From Scleromitrula shiraiana (Eukaryota; Ascomycota; Leotiomycetes; Helotiales; Sclerotiniaceae), in contig JABELC010000005.1 in assembly GCA_028455995.1 (NCBI GenBank), forward strand, positions 3,038,001-3,102,000: DNA of 64,000 nt. The letters are read 5' to 3'. Position numbers and translations under genes: made by a program. Positions 12,701-22,796 of the stretch are shown here, piece after piece (the first letter of the stretch is position 1; each line of letters opens with the position of its first letter). A model generated the notes under the pieces. It searched no databases. It was not told the origin of the DNA and was given only the letters and a program-made list of their open reading frames with translations.

Positions 12701-13277
12701 AGAAACAACGTATTGCTGTCGCCCGTGCCATTTTGAAGAAACCAACAATTATTCTTCTGGACGAGGCTACAAGCGCCGTTGACACTGAGACCGAGCAATT
12801 AATCCAAGAAGGATTCAAAGCCCTGTGCAAAGGTCGAACTACATTCGTCGTTGCGTAAGTTTACAAAACCAAATCTATCCTTCGAACGTAACACTTACTT
12901 ATAACAGCCACCGATTATCAACCGTAATGAACGCAGATCATATCGTCGTGATCATGGATGGTCAGATCGTAGAACAAGGATCTCACGACGAGCTCTTTCA
13001 CTCAAACGGCAAATATGCCGATCTCTGGTCCAAACAGATTTTCGTTACACCTTCAGACCAGCGATCAAGATCTACGAGTCCTGCTAAGAAAGATGCCGTT
13101 CTCATCAATGATGTTAATCCGAAGGAGAAGAAAACAATCAATTTAGCAGAGGCTTCGAAATCTCTAGACCAGCATGATGGCGCGGTAAACCATACGACAT
13201 CGAAAAATAAGTCGAAAGCCACGGGGAAATCAAAAGAAGTAAGTGATGGGTCGGATCAAACACCAGATACGAAGTAG
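9795..13277 (+). CDS. HMT1: HMT1-type vacuolar ABC half-transporter (ABCB)
   Basis: Thirteen exons: 9795-9854, 9909-10085, 10167-10235, 10325-10849, 10903-11059, 11106-11587, 11639-11681, 11736-11924, 11969-12332, 12387-12547, 12601-12631, 12684-12854, 12908-13277. They sum to 932 codons with consistent phases. The N-terminal part (about 290 aa) is a hydrophobic extension typical of HMT1, followed by one six-helix ABC membrane domain and one nucleotide-binding domain: Walker A GETGGGKST near residue 649, signature LSGGEKQR near 755, Walker B IILLDEATSAVD, and H-loop AHRLST. HMT1 proteins move phytochelatin/glutathione-metal conjugates into the vacuole. An acidic di-leucine signal (ERQSLL, about residues 196-201) in the cytosolic loop fits AP-3 sorting to the vacuole. 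The C-terminal 90 residues are polar, lysine-rich and probably disordered. The donor of intron 4 (gtcaat) is weak, but a CTAAT branch site supports it. Confidence 0.9.
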
Positions 13278-13433
13278 ATAGTGAACTTTTGGTTAGATGG
13301 CTAGCAAGTCGCTATGCTACTACACGAATGATTGTTGCGCAAATTTGAACATATAAATAATATATATATACATTACCATATATCACCACTTATCAAAAGA
13401 TGTCGTCCTACTCGTGAAGTTATACTTATATTG

Positions 13434-15323
13434 ATGAAAACTTACAACCCAAGCCCATTCGTTATTAAAGCACCAAGATATTGTACTGGGGCACCATCTA
13501 ACAGAATCTAGGGATCCAAATTAAAAGCAGATGCTCCGGTTTTCGTACCACTTAGATCGAAGAATACCCTTGCGAATACGGTTACGGATGATATCGTCAA
13601 ATGTATTCATGTTAATGAAGGTCTACTTGATGAAGTCTCCGCGTTGCATACGCCACTAAAAGAATCGGGATATTGTTCAACAACTGGGATAGAAAGTTGT
13701 GAATCTAATCTGGGAAATCTTACGACTGGTATGGGATCATATGGTATTTGTTCTTCACCTCTTAAGTCGATATCAGGAGAAAGAGAACCGGAACTCTTCT
13801 TTGAAGATCGTCCTGAACCGTTGATGATAACTAAGAATCTTCAAACTGCGACGATGGCTAATAAGTTAACGGCGAAAATCGTGGATGTTGGGAAAGAGAA
13901 TTGGGATTGGGATTGGGATGCTGATGTTGATGCTGGTGTGGGTGCTGATTCTCATCGTGTAGCTATTTCTCCCCCAGTTTCAGGCGATGAAAGTATTTCT
14001 GTTGGGATTCAAGTCGATAATAAGGTCGAGAATGAGGTTTTTGGTGCTAATAGTAATGGCAATACTAATATCAACTCCGAACATGAGCATGAACATGAAC
14101 ATACAATAACTTCGCCAGCACAACCCAAATCCGAAATGAAAACAAAAATGAAAACTCCAAAGAAGAATGGAGATTCACCGGCACAAACATCTACACCAAT
14201 AATAACTCAAAGAACCTCGCCAATTAAAATCATCACGAAAGAGGGTAGAAGACTCGAAAGAGACGAAAACGTCAAGAAAGGAGAGAACTTGAAGAAGAAA
14301 GCAGGGAGGAGATTGGGGAGGAAGAGAGGTGTTCCGATTCCACCGTTGGAGATGGATGGGGTGAGTGAGGTTGGGGGGTTGGGGTTGGGGTTGGCTATGG
14401 GTATGGGAATGGGTATGGGTATGACAGAGAGAGATATGTCGGGACTTTATACGAGGAGTGGGAATACGAGAGGAGAAAATAGAAGGGGGGATAAGAGGAG
14501 GGGGGTTGTTAAGAGTGAGCCTGAGCCTCCGCGGGGTGAGGGGGATAGAGGTGAGGGGGAGGGGGATACGAAAGAAGGGGGAGTGAGGATGGGAAGTTCG
14601 GAGATGATGTTGATTTGTAGGGATGAGGGTGATGGAAATGGAAAAGGTGATGGGAGTGGGAATGGAAAGAGAAGAGTTTCGGCTCCTGTGCCGGTTAGGA
14701 TTTTGGGCAGTGTGAGGGTTGGTAGTCGGGAAAAGGGAAGGGAGAGGGAAATGGAAATGGAAGTGGAAGGGGATGTAGTGGGAGAGAACATTCAAGAGAA
14801 TATTCCAATTGCAGTTCCAGTTCCTGATCCGGATCGGGATTTGGTAGATGAAAGTGGAGATGGGGATATGAGTTTGGGCATGGGTTTGGGCTCGGGTGTA
14901 AGTATGGGTGTGGATATTCCGAGTACTGGATCCGGATATAATGCAAATAGATATGGAGAAAGTAGAGAAAGAGGAAGTGGCAAAGGAAGAGGAAGAGCAA
15001 TCAAACACAAAGAGAACAGAGAAAGAGAAAGAGGAAGGGGAAGGGGAAGCGGAAGTGCAGGAATGCCACCTGCGACTCCACCTTTATATGCGTTAGGGTT
15101 GGCGAGGGGAAAGAGGAGGGGATGGAGAGTTAGGAATAGGGTTGTTGGATTGGGAGTTGTGGAGACTGGAGGGGGAAATGCTGGGGATGGGGGAAGTTTG
15201 AATTTGGGTTTGAAGGGGGAGTGTGGGGGTAGTGGTGGGGATGAGAGCAGAGGTGGAAATGGGAATGAGGGGAAGGAGAGGGGAAGGGGAAGTAATAGTG
15301 TTAGGTTTGTTGATGGAGTTTGA
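13434..15323 (+). CDS. low-complexity protein with PAM2-like motif; in-frame TAG near the start
   Basis: The frame is open from an ATG at 13434 to 15323 except for one TAG at 13509-13511. Immediately after it comes SKLKADAPVFVP (13515-13550). This matches the PAM2 pattern (S-x-L-N/x-x-x-A-x-x-F-x-P) by which proteins bind the MLLE domain of poly(A)-binding protein, except that the usual Asn is Lys. The remaining 590 residues are low complexity: acidic, EHEHEH, GLGLG/GMGMGM, GRGRG and other Gly/Arg/Glu-rich tracts, suggesting disorder and possibly RNA binding. The TAG may be the end of a 51-nt intron (13461-13511): a CTAAC branch site sits just upstream, but the only in-phase donor, gttatt, is poor. 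Alternatively it is a nonsense mutation. The start is therefore uncertain; the body after 13512 is the secure part. Confidence 0.65.
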
Positions 15324-16548
15324 GGTTGAGTGGTTTGGTGTTATCATACGATGCATGGATGATCTCTGCGCCTGAAAAATGAGCGATAGTAGTAGCAGGA
15401 GCGTGTTTGCATCTCTTCCTTCCCTTTCCTTTTCCCCCCTTCTACCTTCTTTCTAAAAATTATTTGGTTTTGTATTTGTATCTGGTATTCGATATTAAGA
15501 GAGAATTTCGTCACACGGTGGCGTGGTCGGGTTGCAAGTTTTTGGAAGTTTGGGAAGTAGATTTAGGTTTATTTTGGGGGTTGGTTGATATGATATGAGG
15601 GGATTGTATGGTTTTGATGGTTGTATTTTGTTGTATTTTATGTGTTATACGTTAGAGGGGATAAATGGGATATAGGAGAGGAAAAAAGAGAGAGGTGTAT
15701 AGTGTAGGAAGGGCAGAGGAATAGGGGGGGGGGGGGGGTTGGGTTGGAGAGGAAGCGAGGAATAATTGATAATGGAGTTGGTTTGGAGGTTTGGCATTGA
15801 AGTAAGATGGAGATGGCAGTAGTATGTGCTATTATTATGTTAAATTATTATGGCAACTGTCACTATATACCCCATAACCTACTCACACAATAAATACATT
15901 CATATACATATTCATTCACACAATCATCAAATTCAGTTTCAACCCCAGACAAAACAGCCTTTTAACATTTCTTTCATTCATTTTCATTTTTAATCTCTCA
16001 TTCATTCAATGAATCAATGAATCAATATACATATATCTAATCCTCCCTCTATCATACAATAAATACATGAATATGATATTCTCCTTTGAGAAGATCACTA
16101 AGAGTGGCGTTATGAGTGTGTGTGGGATTTCATACAATCCCATCTCACTCAGGTGGAAGAGTATACACTATAGTATAGTATAGTATAGTATACTCTGATG
16201 CGATGTGATGAGGTAACTCCATTATAATAACATGGGTTTCGTTTTACTTTCTTTTTTGAAATTGAAACCCGGGGGAACTCCTACTCCGTGTGTGTGTGTG
16301 TGTGTGTATTTGAGTTGTGGTATGGTATAAAAAGGGTATACGAATCCACCTATCGCATCCCCTACCGAAGCGAAGCAAAGTGATGACATGCCGACTGAAA
16401 CTTTTGATATGTTATAGTGCCACCCACATACATACGATATATGCAGCGTAACGGAACGAACTGAAAGAAGAAGGTATAACGAACAAGACAGGTAGATGGG
16501 GGTCGATAAAACATATCGAGTAAATTTTCCACTTGCGAAAAAATCCCC
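15324..16548. other. 1.2-kb intergenic spacer with simple repeats
   Basis: This tail-to-tail spacer separates the PAM2-like gene and TIM44. It contains a run of about 16 G near 15724-15739, short direct repeats of ATTCATTCA/AATCAATGA type around 15970-16030, a (TATAG)n tract at 16167-16191 and a (GT)n tract at 16288-16307. No gene is visible. Confidence 0.6.
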
Positions 16549-18235
16549 TCATATATAATCCCTCCCACTCTTCTGCAACTCAATGAGTCTCCAACCTCTC
16601 GTTTCGGGATTATTAACATCTTCCGCCACCCTCGTCACACCAATAGCATACGTAACCAATTGAACCTTATCCTCCATGCCCGCCGCCAGCTGATTCGTCT
16701 TCGCATTTCTATAGACGTGAACTTCTTGCGTGCGGCACGTAACGATAAAAACAGGTATATCACCCGGATCCAACATCCTCGCCGATAAAACCTCTACATG
16801 TCTAATATCTAGGATCCTTCCATCGGATTTCAGACCAGCGGTTATGTATTGTTTGGACAGGGCATCGTAGACCGAGAACTGCGCGGCCGAGAGCCACAAT
16901 TTGAGGGTTTCGGCATCGCCTTTTACGTAGGCGTCTAGGACTTCGGGGAGGATGTATTCGCGCATTTCGCGGAGGAAAGGCTCCATTTGGAAGGAGGGGT
17001 CCATTTCGCGGAATTTTTTGATGACTTGGGCGGTTTCGTTTTCGGCGAAGAAGCCGGCTACGCGGTCGGATATGCTGCGGGCGGTGGAGATTAAGGGGTT
17101 TTCGGATTCGTTGTAGGTGGATTTTAGGGAGAAGATGGATTGCATGAAGCGGTTTGAGTCGCGGAAGTCTCTCCAGGCTTCTTTGTATGGTGCATCTTTG
17201 TGTAGGGTTACGTTTGTGCCGGCGCTGGTAATACTGTTAGAAATTGGAGTTTAGATTTAGAGGGGTAACTTACTTAGGGTCCTCTACAGGAATCTCGTTC
17301 TTCCCAAAGGTGCCATTCTTTTGAGCTTCTTCTTTCTCTCTTAATTCTCTAGCTTTCCGTCTCTCTTCCTTCTCAACCCATCCACCATATCTCGAACTAC
17401 TCCCATCATCAATTACATTCTTAACATTTTTATATGCTTCCGTCTCTCGAAGTGGCCTTGTTCCCTTCTCGATAACACTAGCCGTAGCATTGACAGTAGT
17501 TCTCATACCCTTTACAACCGGAGTTTCCCAAGTCCACGCCGCACCTTTTCCTACTGCACCCGCTGTACTCTTGAGAACTTTGCCGGTAGTCGAAGTTACA
17601 GCTCCGGTGGTACTTTCGTAGGCTTGTCGAGCACGCTTAACGTTCTCGTTTTCGGTGAATTGATGGGCGCCATCAGCCAATGCTTTGGTAGATTCATTCC
17701 ATTCTTTTGAGGCTTTGAATTCAGATTGTAATGTCTCGGTGAACACTTGCCATGGAGTTTTGTCTCCGTGGGGGGGTGGTGGTGGGGGAGCTTCCTTTTT
17801 TCCTTCTTTTTTGCCTTCACTGCCTTCACTTCCTTCACCCTCTTCTTTAGCCTTTTCCTCACCAGTCGAAGATTCAGACTCTTTAGAAGAGTCTTTTTTT
17901 GTAGCTTCTTCTTCTGCAGCTTCCTGTTTTGCGGTTGTATCTGCCGGCTTTGCCTCTTTTCCCTGTGCTAATTTAGAGCTTTGATGAAAACGCCGCGAGG
18001 GTATTGGGCACGAAACTGAGCGTATTGCTTCTGGGAGGAATTGTGATCGTAATGGCGTCGGATACGAAAGACCCGCTGGTCTTGAAGATCCCACTGTTGA
18101 GTATTGTAAAGTTCGATTTTGCTGCAACAGCCTTCGAGGAATAGTTGCGGCATTGGGTGAAGGTCTCGCAATAGAAGACAGAGAAATTTGTCTATTTGAA
18201 GGCGTCCTTGCCACCGTCTGTCTGAGACTGTTCAT
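16549..18235 (-). CDS. TIM44: mitochondrial import inner membrane translocase subunit Tim44
   Basis: Two exons on the minus strand: 18235-17274 and 17233-16549 (548 aa), joined with a gtaagt donor and a CTAACAG acceptor. Tim44 tethers the Hsp70-based import motor to the TIM23 channel on the matrix side of the inner membrane. The protein begins with an Arg/Ser-rich presequence (start chosen at MNSLRQTV; an upstream in-frame ATG at 18313 would prepend 26 hydrophobic residues and is less likely). A Lys/Glu-rich charged linker and PPPPPPHGDKTPWQVF follow, then the family-typical TSTTGKVLKSTAGAVGKGAAWTWETPVVKG segment in two parts. The C-terminal Tim44 domain follows (FREMDPSFQMEPFL, then LDIRHVEVLSARMLDPGDIPVFIVTCRTQEV in sequence). 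The length agrees with fungal Tim44. It is divergent with uS11m. Confidence 0.95.
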
Positions 18236-18470
18236 TTTAAGTAATAATGAAGGTTTATTAAAAAAACAGTACTCTGAAAAGATGAGATGGCCGAAATAAA
18301 TTTGGTTGCGCAAGGCAAGATATCATGGCGGGATTGTGAACATTTTCTCCGATCGATATAATAAAATTTCATGGGTCACGGAAGAAGCCGGTCCGCTCAA
18401 CTCTAGATTTTGATACTTCCATATTAACACAACCACATTCATTATATAGAGTCTCGGTCTACTCTCAACA
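18236..18470. promoter_or_regulatory. shared bidirectional promoter of TIM44 and uS11m
   Basis: Only 235 bases separate the start codons of two divergent nuclear genes for mitochondrial proteins, so both promoters must lie here or overlap. The stretch is AT-rich near both genes with a GC-richer middle (GGGTCACGG, GCCGGTCCGC). Co-regulation is an inference from the arrangement. Confidence 0.7.
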
Positions 18471-19169
18471 ATGAGTCGAACTCTTACCCGGCAGGCACTG
18501 GCTCAATCGCCCTTCACATCGATCTCCGAATCTACAATTCCTCACACCTTGCCGTTAAGATGTCTGCGATCATTCTCAAGTACCCCAGCAAAGAAAGCCG
18601 AGACCAATCCTCCCAAAATATCACCCTCACTTGACCCCGAAGATGCCAAACCCAGTCCCTTCCTACAAATAGGCAACATCTTCAGCGCCGTCGCCGGGGA
18701 AAGAAAAAATCTGATTGAGGCAGGAAAGCGAAACACAATATCCAACTACAACGCCGCAACCGATGGAAACCTGCTCGGAAACTACAAGCAGGAGGAGGAG
18801 CCCCATCACTTTCATATTTACGCCACCAGACACAATACGCATATTACGTTGACGAAGCCGAATCGAGATCCGATCATCTCGCTGTCGTGTGGGAATATTG
18901 GGTTTAAGCATTCGGCGAGGAAACATTATGATTCGGCGTTTCAGTTGGCGTCGTTGGTGATGACGAGGATTCATGAGAGGGCTATTAATCGGGAGATCAA
19001 GGGGATAGAATTGGTTTTTAGAGGATTTGGTGCGGGACGGGAGGCTTTTACGAAGGCTTTGTTGGGGACGGAGGGAAGACTTTTGAGAGGAAAGGTTTTA
19101 AAGGTCACGGATGCTACGAGGTTGAAGTTTGGTGGTACGAGGAGTAAGAAGCCGAGAAGATTGGGTTAG
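18471..19169 (+). CDS. MRPS18: mitochondrial small-subunit ribosomal protein uS11m
   Basis: Single exon of 232 codons. Residues 1 to about 45 form a mitochondrial presequence rich in Arg, Ser and Thr (CLRSFSSTPAKKAE, with an RSF-type cleavage context). The C-terminal half matches the uS11 family: HIYATRHNTHITLTKPN, ISLSCGNIGFKHSARK, then the alternating GIELVFRGFGAGREAF region and a basic KKPRRLG tail. In the mitoribosome uS11 sits on the platform of the small subunit beside the mRNA exit. The N-terminal extension (about 100 aa before the uS11 fold) is usual for fungal mitoribosomal proteins. The gene runs tail-to-tail with the peptidase gene downstream (190-base spacer). Confidence 0.9.
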   Translation: MSRTLTRQALAQSPFTSISESTIPHTLPLRCLRSFSSTPAKKAETNPPKISPSLDPEDAKPSPFLQIGNIFSAVAGERKNLIEAGKRNTISNYNAATDGNLLGNYKQEEEPHHFHIYATRHNTHITLTKPNRDPIISLSCGNIGFKHSARKHYDSAFQLASLVMTRIHERAINREIKGIELVFRGFGAGREAFTKALLGTEGRLLRGKVLKVTDATRLKFGGTRSKKPRRLG

Positions 19170-19359
19170 ATGGGAGGTGCATAAAGGTCAGGAATACTTT
19201 GCACATTGCTGCAATTTGTTTCTATGTGGAAATTTGTATAATAGAATCATGGCATCGTAACTGGTATCATCGAATGAACCTCCTACCCCAACCACCTATG
19301 GTTCCTTGCCAAAACGCCTCAAGCAGACCACCCCATACTAATGTGTTCCAATACCTGAC

Positions 19360-20204
19360 TTATCTCCTAGCTTTAGGTGCCCTCTCCGACAATGGTACAA
19401 TTCTTCCAGATGTATCTCTAACATCCTTTGCCTTTCCCTTCCTAGTCATTCGCCTCTCCTCCTCACTATACCATGCATCATCTGTAATCTCACGTCGACC
19501 ATCATCCATACTGTGTCTCTGGTAACTGGTATCCGTATCATCCAACATTCTAGAGTGCTCATTAGAATCCGATTGATCGTCTTCAACAAGTGCTCCCTCC
19601 GCAGTCTCGTAATCCGGTGGGGTAATCCACTCCTTCGGTACCATACAAGGTAATGCAACTCCAATACTTGCTGCCCGATTTAACCATCCTGGCCCAGGAC
19701 GTCCAGTAAGTTTCTCACATAGATATGATGTGAAATGGTTGCAATTCTTGGTCAGTAGATTATATGATGTTCCCTGGAAAACTTCCGAAGCTTCTTTTAT
19801 AATCGCATCAACTTCGACTTGTGGAGAAATGGTAAAGCCTTGTAGAATTTCGCATCTGAAAGTTCCTCCAGGTGGTTCTAATCGTGGTCTTGCCCAATAC
19901 ACGCCCGTCATGCCCGGCCTATCATGCCCTCCAAAGGCATATTCCTTATTATTTATGACAATTCCACTATGTAGTAATGAGGTGCCGAAAGTCCAGAGAA
20001 CCGAAGAAAGTTTGCCTGGCTAATAGAAGTTATAGTTAGAAACATTGCTTGGACTTCAGATCATCGTAACGAGTTTCGCAAATAAATACTTACAGGAAGT
20101 AGATCATAAACGTTGATCACTATCTCAGTCTTTTGTAGGGAAAGTGTAGATCTATGACTTTGAGATGATTTTCGAGAACTCTTTTTAGGAGACATGTTTG
20201 ACAT
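19360..20204 (-). CDS. PPPDE-family (DeSI-like/DUF862) cysteine peptidase
   Basis: Two exons: 20204-20094 and 20019-19360 (256 aa), phase 0 intron with gtaagt donor. The PPPDE fold is clear: INVYDLLPPGKLSS, the catalytic His at about residue 54 (LLHSGIVI followed by EYAFGGH), and the catalytic Cys at about residue 130 in the hallmark NCNHF motif, then LTGRPGPGWLNRAA. Family members are permuted papain-fold isopeptidases that remove ubiquitin or SUMO-like modifiers. Substrates of fungal members are not established. Residues about 165-256 form an acidic then Ser/Arg-rich tail without known domain. A second ATG three codons in is an equally possible start. Confidence 0.88.
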
Positions 20205-20952
20205 ATGGAGTTGGAATTAAAATGTTATTGTGATTGTGATATTTGGAAGGGATGACGAAGTAGATGATATAAGTAGCTGATGAACGGAAAGATCAATTGA
20301 AATTAGGATTCCACAATCAACTAGAAAATAAGTAGATGATTGAATGTATATGTATTTCCCCTATATTCTCTCAGTCTGATCGCGTTGGATATAATGGGAA
20401 ATGAGAGGTATGAGATTATGGCATTGGCATTATTGAAATATACCTAGGTAGAGTTTTTAAGATACATGTTTCTGTAGTTGCATAACAATCAATAGTACGA
20501 AGTAGGTAAGTTGGTAACACTTGAACAGGCATAACCATAGTCATAGGCATAGGCATAGGCATAGGCATATGCATATATAATAATAGAGCTGTACCTACGA
20601 TGCCCGACTATGGTAGATGTTCTAATCAATTATCGAAATCATATTATTGAATTAATTCATTGAACGATTAATCAGGTGGTACGGTGAAGTCAAGTCAAGT
20701 CAAGTTCAAGTCAAGTTCAAGTCAAGTCAATCCAGAACAAGAACAGTCGTATTCCCCGTTCTCGCCCACGTATCTATCGCCTCTCTTAATCTTACAATTA
20801 CCCCACATCGGTGAAACTTAATACCGATCCAATATTTTATCTATCGATCATCACATGATCATCTCTTCTCTTCCGTTTTCACCACTTTCCTATTTTGGGA
20901 TTTTGACAAGGGTAACAATCCCACACAAAAAAAAAAATCATTCGAATTTTTC
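20205..20952. other. divergent intergenic region with short tandem repeats
   Basis: This spacer lies between the PPPDE gene (minus) and OLA1 (plus). It holds an (ATAGGC)n tract at 20543-20569 and a pentamer array of CAAGT with CAAGTT variants at 20687-20732. The promoter of OLA1 should lie in the last part. No gene is visible. Confidence 0.6.
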
Positions 20953-21277
20953 ATGGCCATTAATTCAATTCGTCACAAAACTCTCTCTCTCTCTCTCTCT
21001 CTCCCCCTCTCCCTACGAGTAATTCGTTTTTGAGAAAGGTTTTTTTTTTCCATTGCAGTCCGCACAAGGCTGGCTGCAATTCCCCCCCACCATCAAGACG
21101 TCGTCTCCCTTAGGTATTCAACGCATCTTCTCTTCTACATATACCTCTTTTCATCCTACACGTATTTCAAATCCAATAGCAGCAAGTTCTGCTTTCTTCA
21201 TCAATAGTAAATCGAGCCTACTTAATTGTACGGTTCTTTTCATAAATACTAGATCTTACGCAAAGAAAAGTCGCAAA
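20953..21277 (+). other. possible upstream in-frame extension of OLA1 (mitochondrial presequence candidate)
   Basis: Directly upstream of the canonical OLA1 ATG the reading frame stays open back to 21053. A plausible 40-nt intron (21019-21058, gtaatt donor, poly-T tract then ttgcag) would join it in frame to an ATG exon at 20953-21018, which includes a (CT)n tract coding for Leu/Ser repeats. The resulting extension of about 97 residues contains no Asp or Glu and is rich in Arg, Ser, Thr and Leu. It ends with RSYAKKSRK, where RSY/A fits the mitochondrial processing peptidase R-3 pattern. This looks like a presequence, but the intron is short and no branch site is evident. Confidence 0.45.
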
Positions 21278-22796
21278 ATGCCACCAAAGAAGGCAGTTGA
21301 AGAGAAGAAGGTTCTGCTGGGCAGACCTGGTAATAGCTTGAAGAGTGGAATTGTATTATGATCCTCTTCATTCTTGATCTGCCAGGACATGAAACTGATT
21401 TTTCGTAGGTCGGTCTTGCAAATGTAGGCAAGTCAACACTCTTTCAAGCTATTACCAAGTGCTCCCTTGGTAACCCCGCCGTAAGTTCTTTTTATACCCT
21501 ATCATCTCCCTAGGTTCAATTCAACAAGTACTAATTATTCCACTTAGAACTTCCCTTTCGCAACTATCGAGCCAGAAGAGTCCCGTGTTATTGTACCCGA
21601 TGCAAGATTTGATTGGTTATGTGAAAAATATCAACCAAAATCTAAAGTCCCCGCACATCTCACAATCTACGATATCGCTGGTTTAACTAGAGGTGCATCT
21701 AAGGGAGAAGGTCTTGGAAATGCTTTCTTGTCACACATTCGTGCTGTCGATGCTATCTTCCAGGTTGTCCGTTGCTTCGATGATGCTGAAATTATTCACA
21801 TCGAAGGAGATGTTGACCCTGTTCGTGATTTGACAATCATCAGTGATGAACTTCGCATTAAGGATATCGAGTTTGTCGAGAAGGCACTTGAGAACCAAAA
21901 GAAGTTGACTCGAAGAGGTGGTCAAAGTCTTGAGATGAAAAAATTAAAGGAAGAAGAAGCTACAATTGAGAAGGTTTTGGCCTTACTCAATGATGGTGGT
22001 GATGTCCGCAAGGGTAACTGGTCACCAAAAGAGGTATATACAAAAATTTCTTTTTCAACCCCCCCCCCCCTTTATGATGACAAAGGGCCATGAGGCCTGA
22101 ATAATCCCAGCTCGTCGAAATGCCTCACAATAAACGCAGAGTGCTACCTGAGATAAGAAACCCGTTCTGATTTAAAATATCAACGCATTTACTTTTATGA
22201 ATATCCTTTTAAGACATATATGCTGACCAGTATATTTCTAGGTCGAGACCATTAACCCTCTCTTCCTTTTGACTGCTAAGCCAGTCGTCTATCTCGTCAA
22301 CATGAGCGAGAAGGATTATATCCGAAAGAAGAACAAGCATTTGCTTAAAATCTCTGAATGGATCAAGGCAAACGCAGCCGGTGACCCAATCCTTCCCATC
22401 TCTATCTGCCTCGAGGAGCGTCTCACCCGATTCGAGACTGAGGCAGCTGCCGCCGAAGAACTCAAGACCTTAGGTGTTGAATCCGCTCTGCCTAAACTCA
22501 TTACCACCATGAGAAAGGTATTGAACCTCGGAAGTTTCTTCACCACCGGTACCGATGAAGTCCGCCAATGGACCATCAGAAATGGAACCAAGGCACCACA
22601 AGCCGCAGGAGTCATCCACGGCGATTTCGAGAAAACTTTCATCCAGGCTATTGTTTATAACTATGATGTATTGAAGGAATTCAACGGCGATGAAGCAGAG
22701 ATTAAGGCAAAGGGAAAGGTCATGACGAAGGGTAAAGATTATGTGGTTGAGGATGGAGATATCCTTTTGATTAAGGCTGGTGCTGCTAAGGGTTAG
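21278..22796 (+). CDS. OLA1: Obg-like ATPase 1 (YchF family)
   Basis: Four exons: 21278-21352, 21409-21480, 21548-22033, 22242-22796 (395 aa, matching yeast Ola1 at 394). It has the P-loop GLANVGKST (Ala replaces the common Pro), switch residues NFPFATIEPEE, DIAGLTRGASKGEGLGNAFLSHIR in sequence, the ATP-specificity region with VVYLVNMSEKDY (NMxE instead of the GTPase NKxD), a coiled-coil insertion, and a C-terminal TGS domain (GTKAPQAAGVIHGDFEKTFI). YchF/Ola1 proteins bind ribosomes and prefer ATP to GTP; they modulate translation and stress responses. The last intron is unusually long for this window (208 nt) and includes a run of ten C. The start at 21278 gives the family-standard N-terminus; see the separate entry for an upstream extension. 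Confidence 0.95.

Noticed and set aside
14175..15008. 277-codon minus-strand open frame rich in His, Ser, Thr and Pro
   Set aside because: Shadow of the Gly/Glu/Arg-rich plus-strand gene; purine-rich coding strands leave the complement free of stops.
17685..17984. Plus-strand open frame opposite the TIM44 linker
   Set aside because: Shadow of the charged linker and poly-Pro stretch of TIM44.
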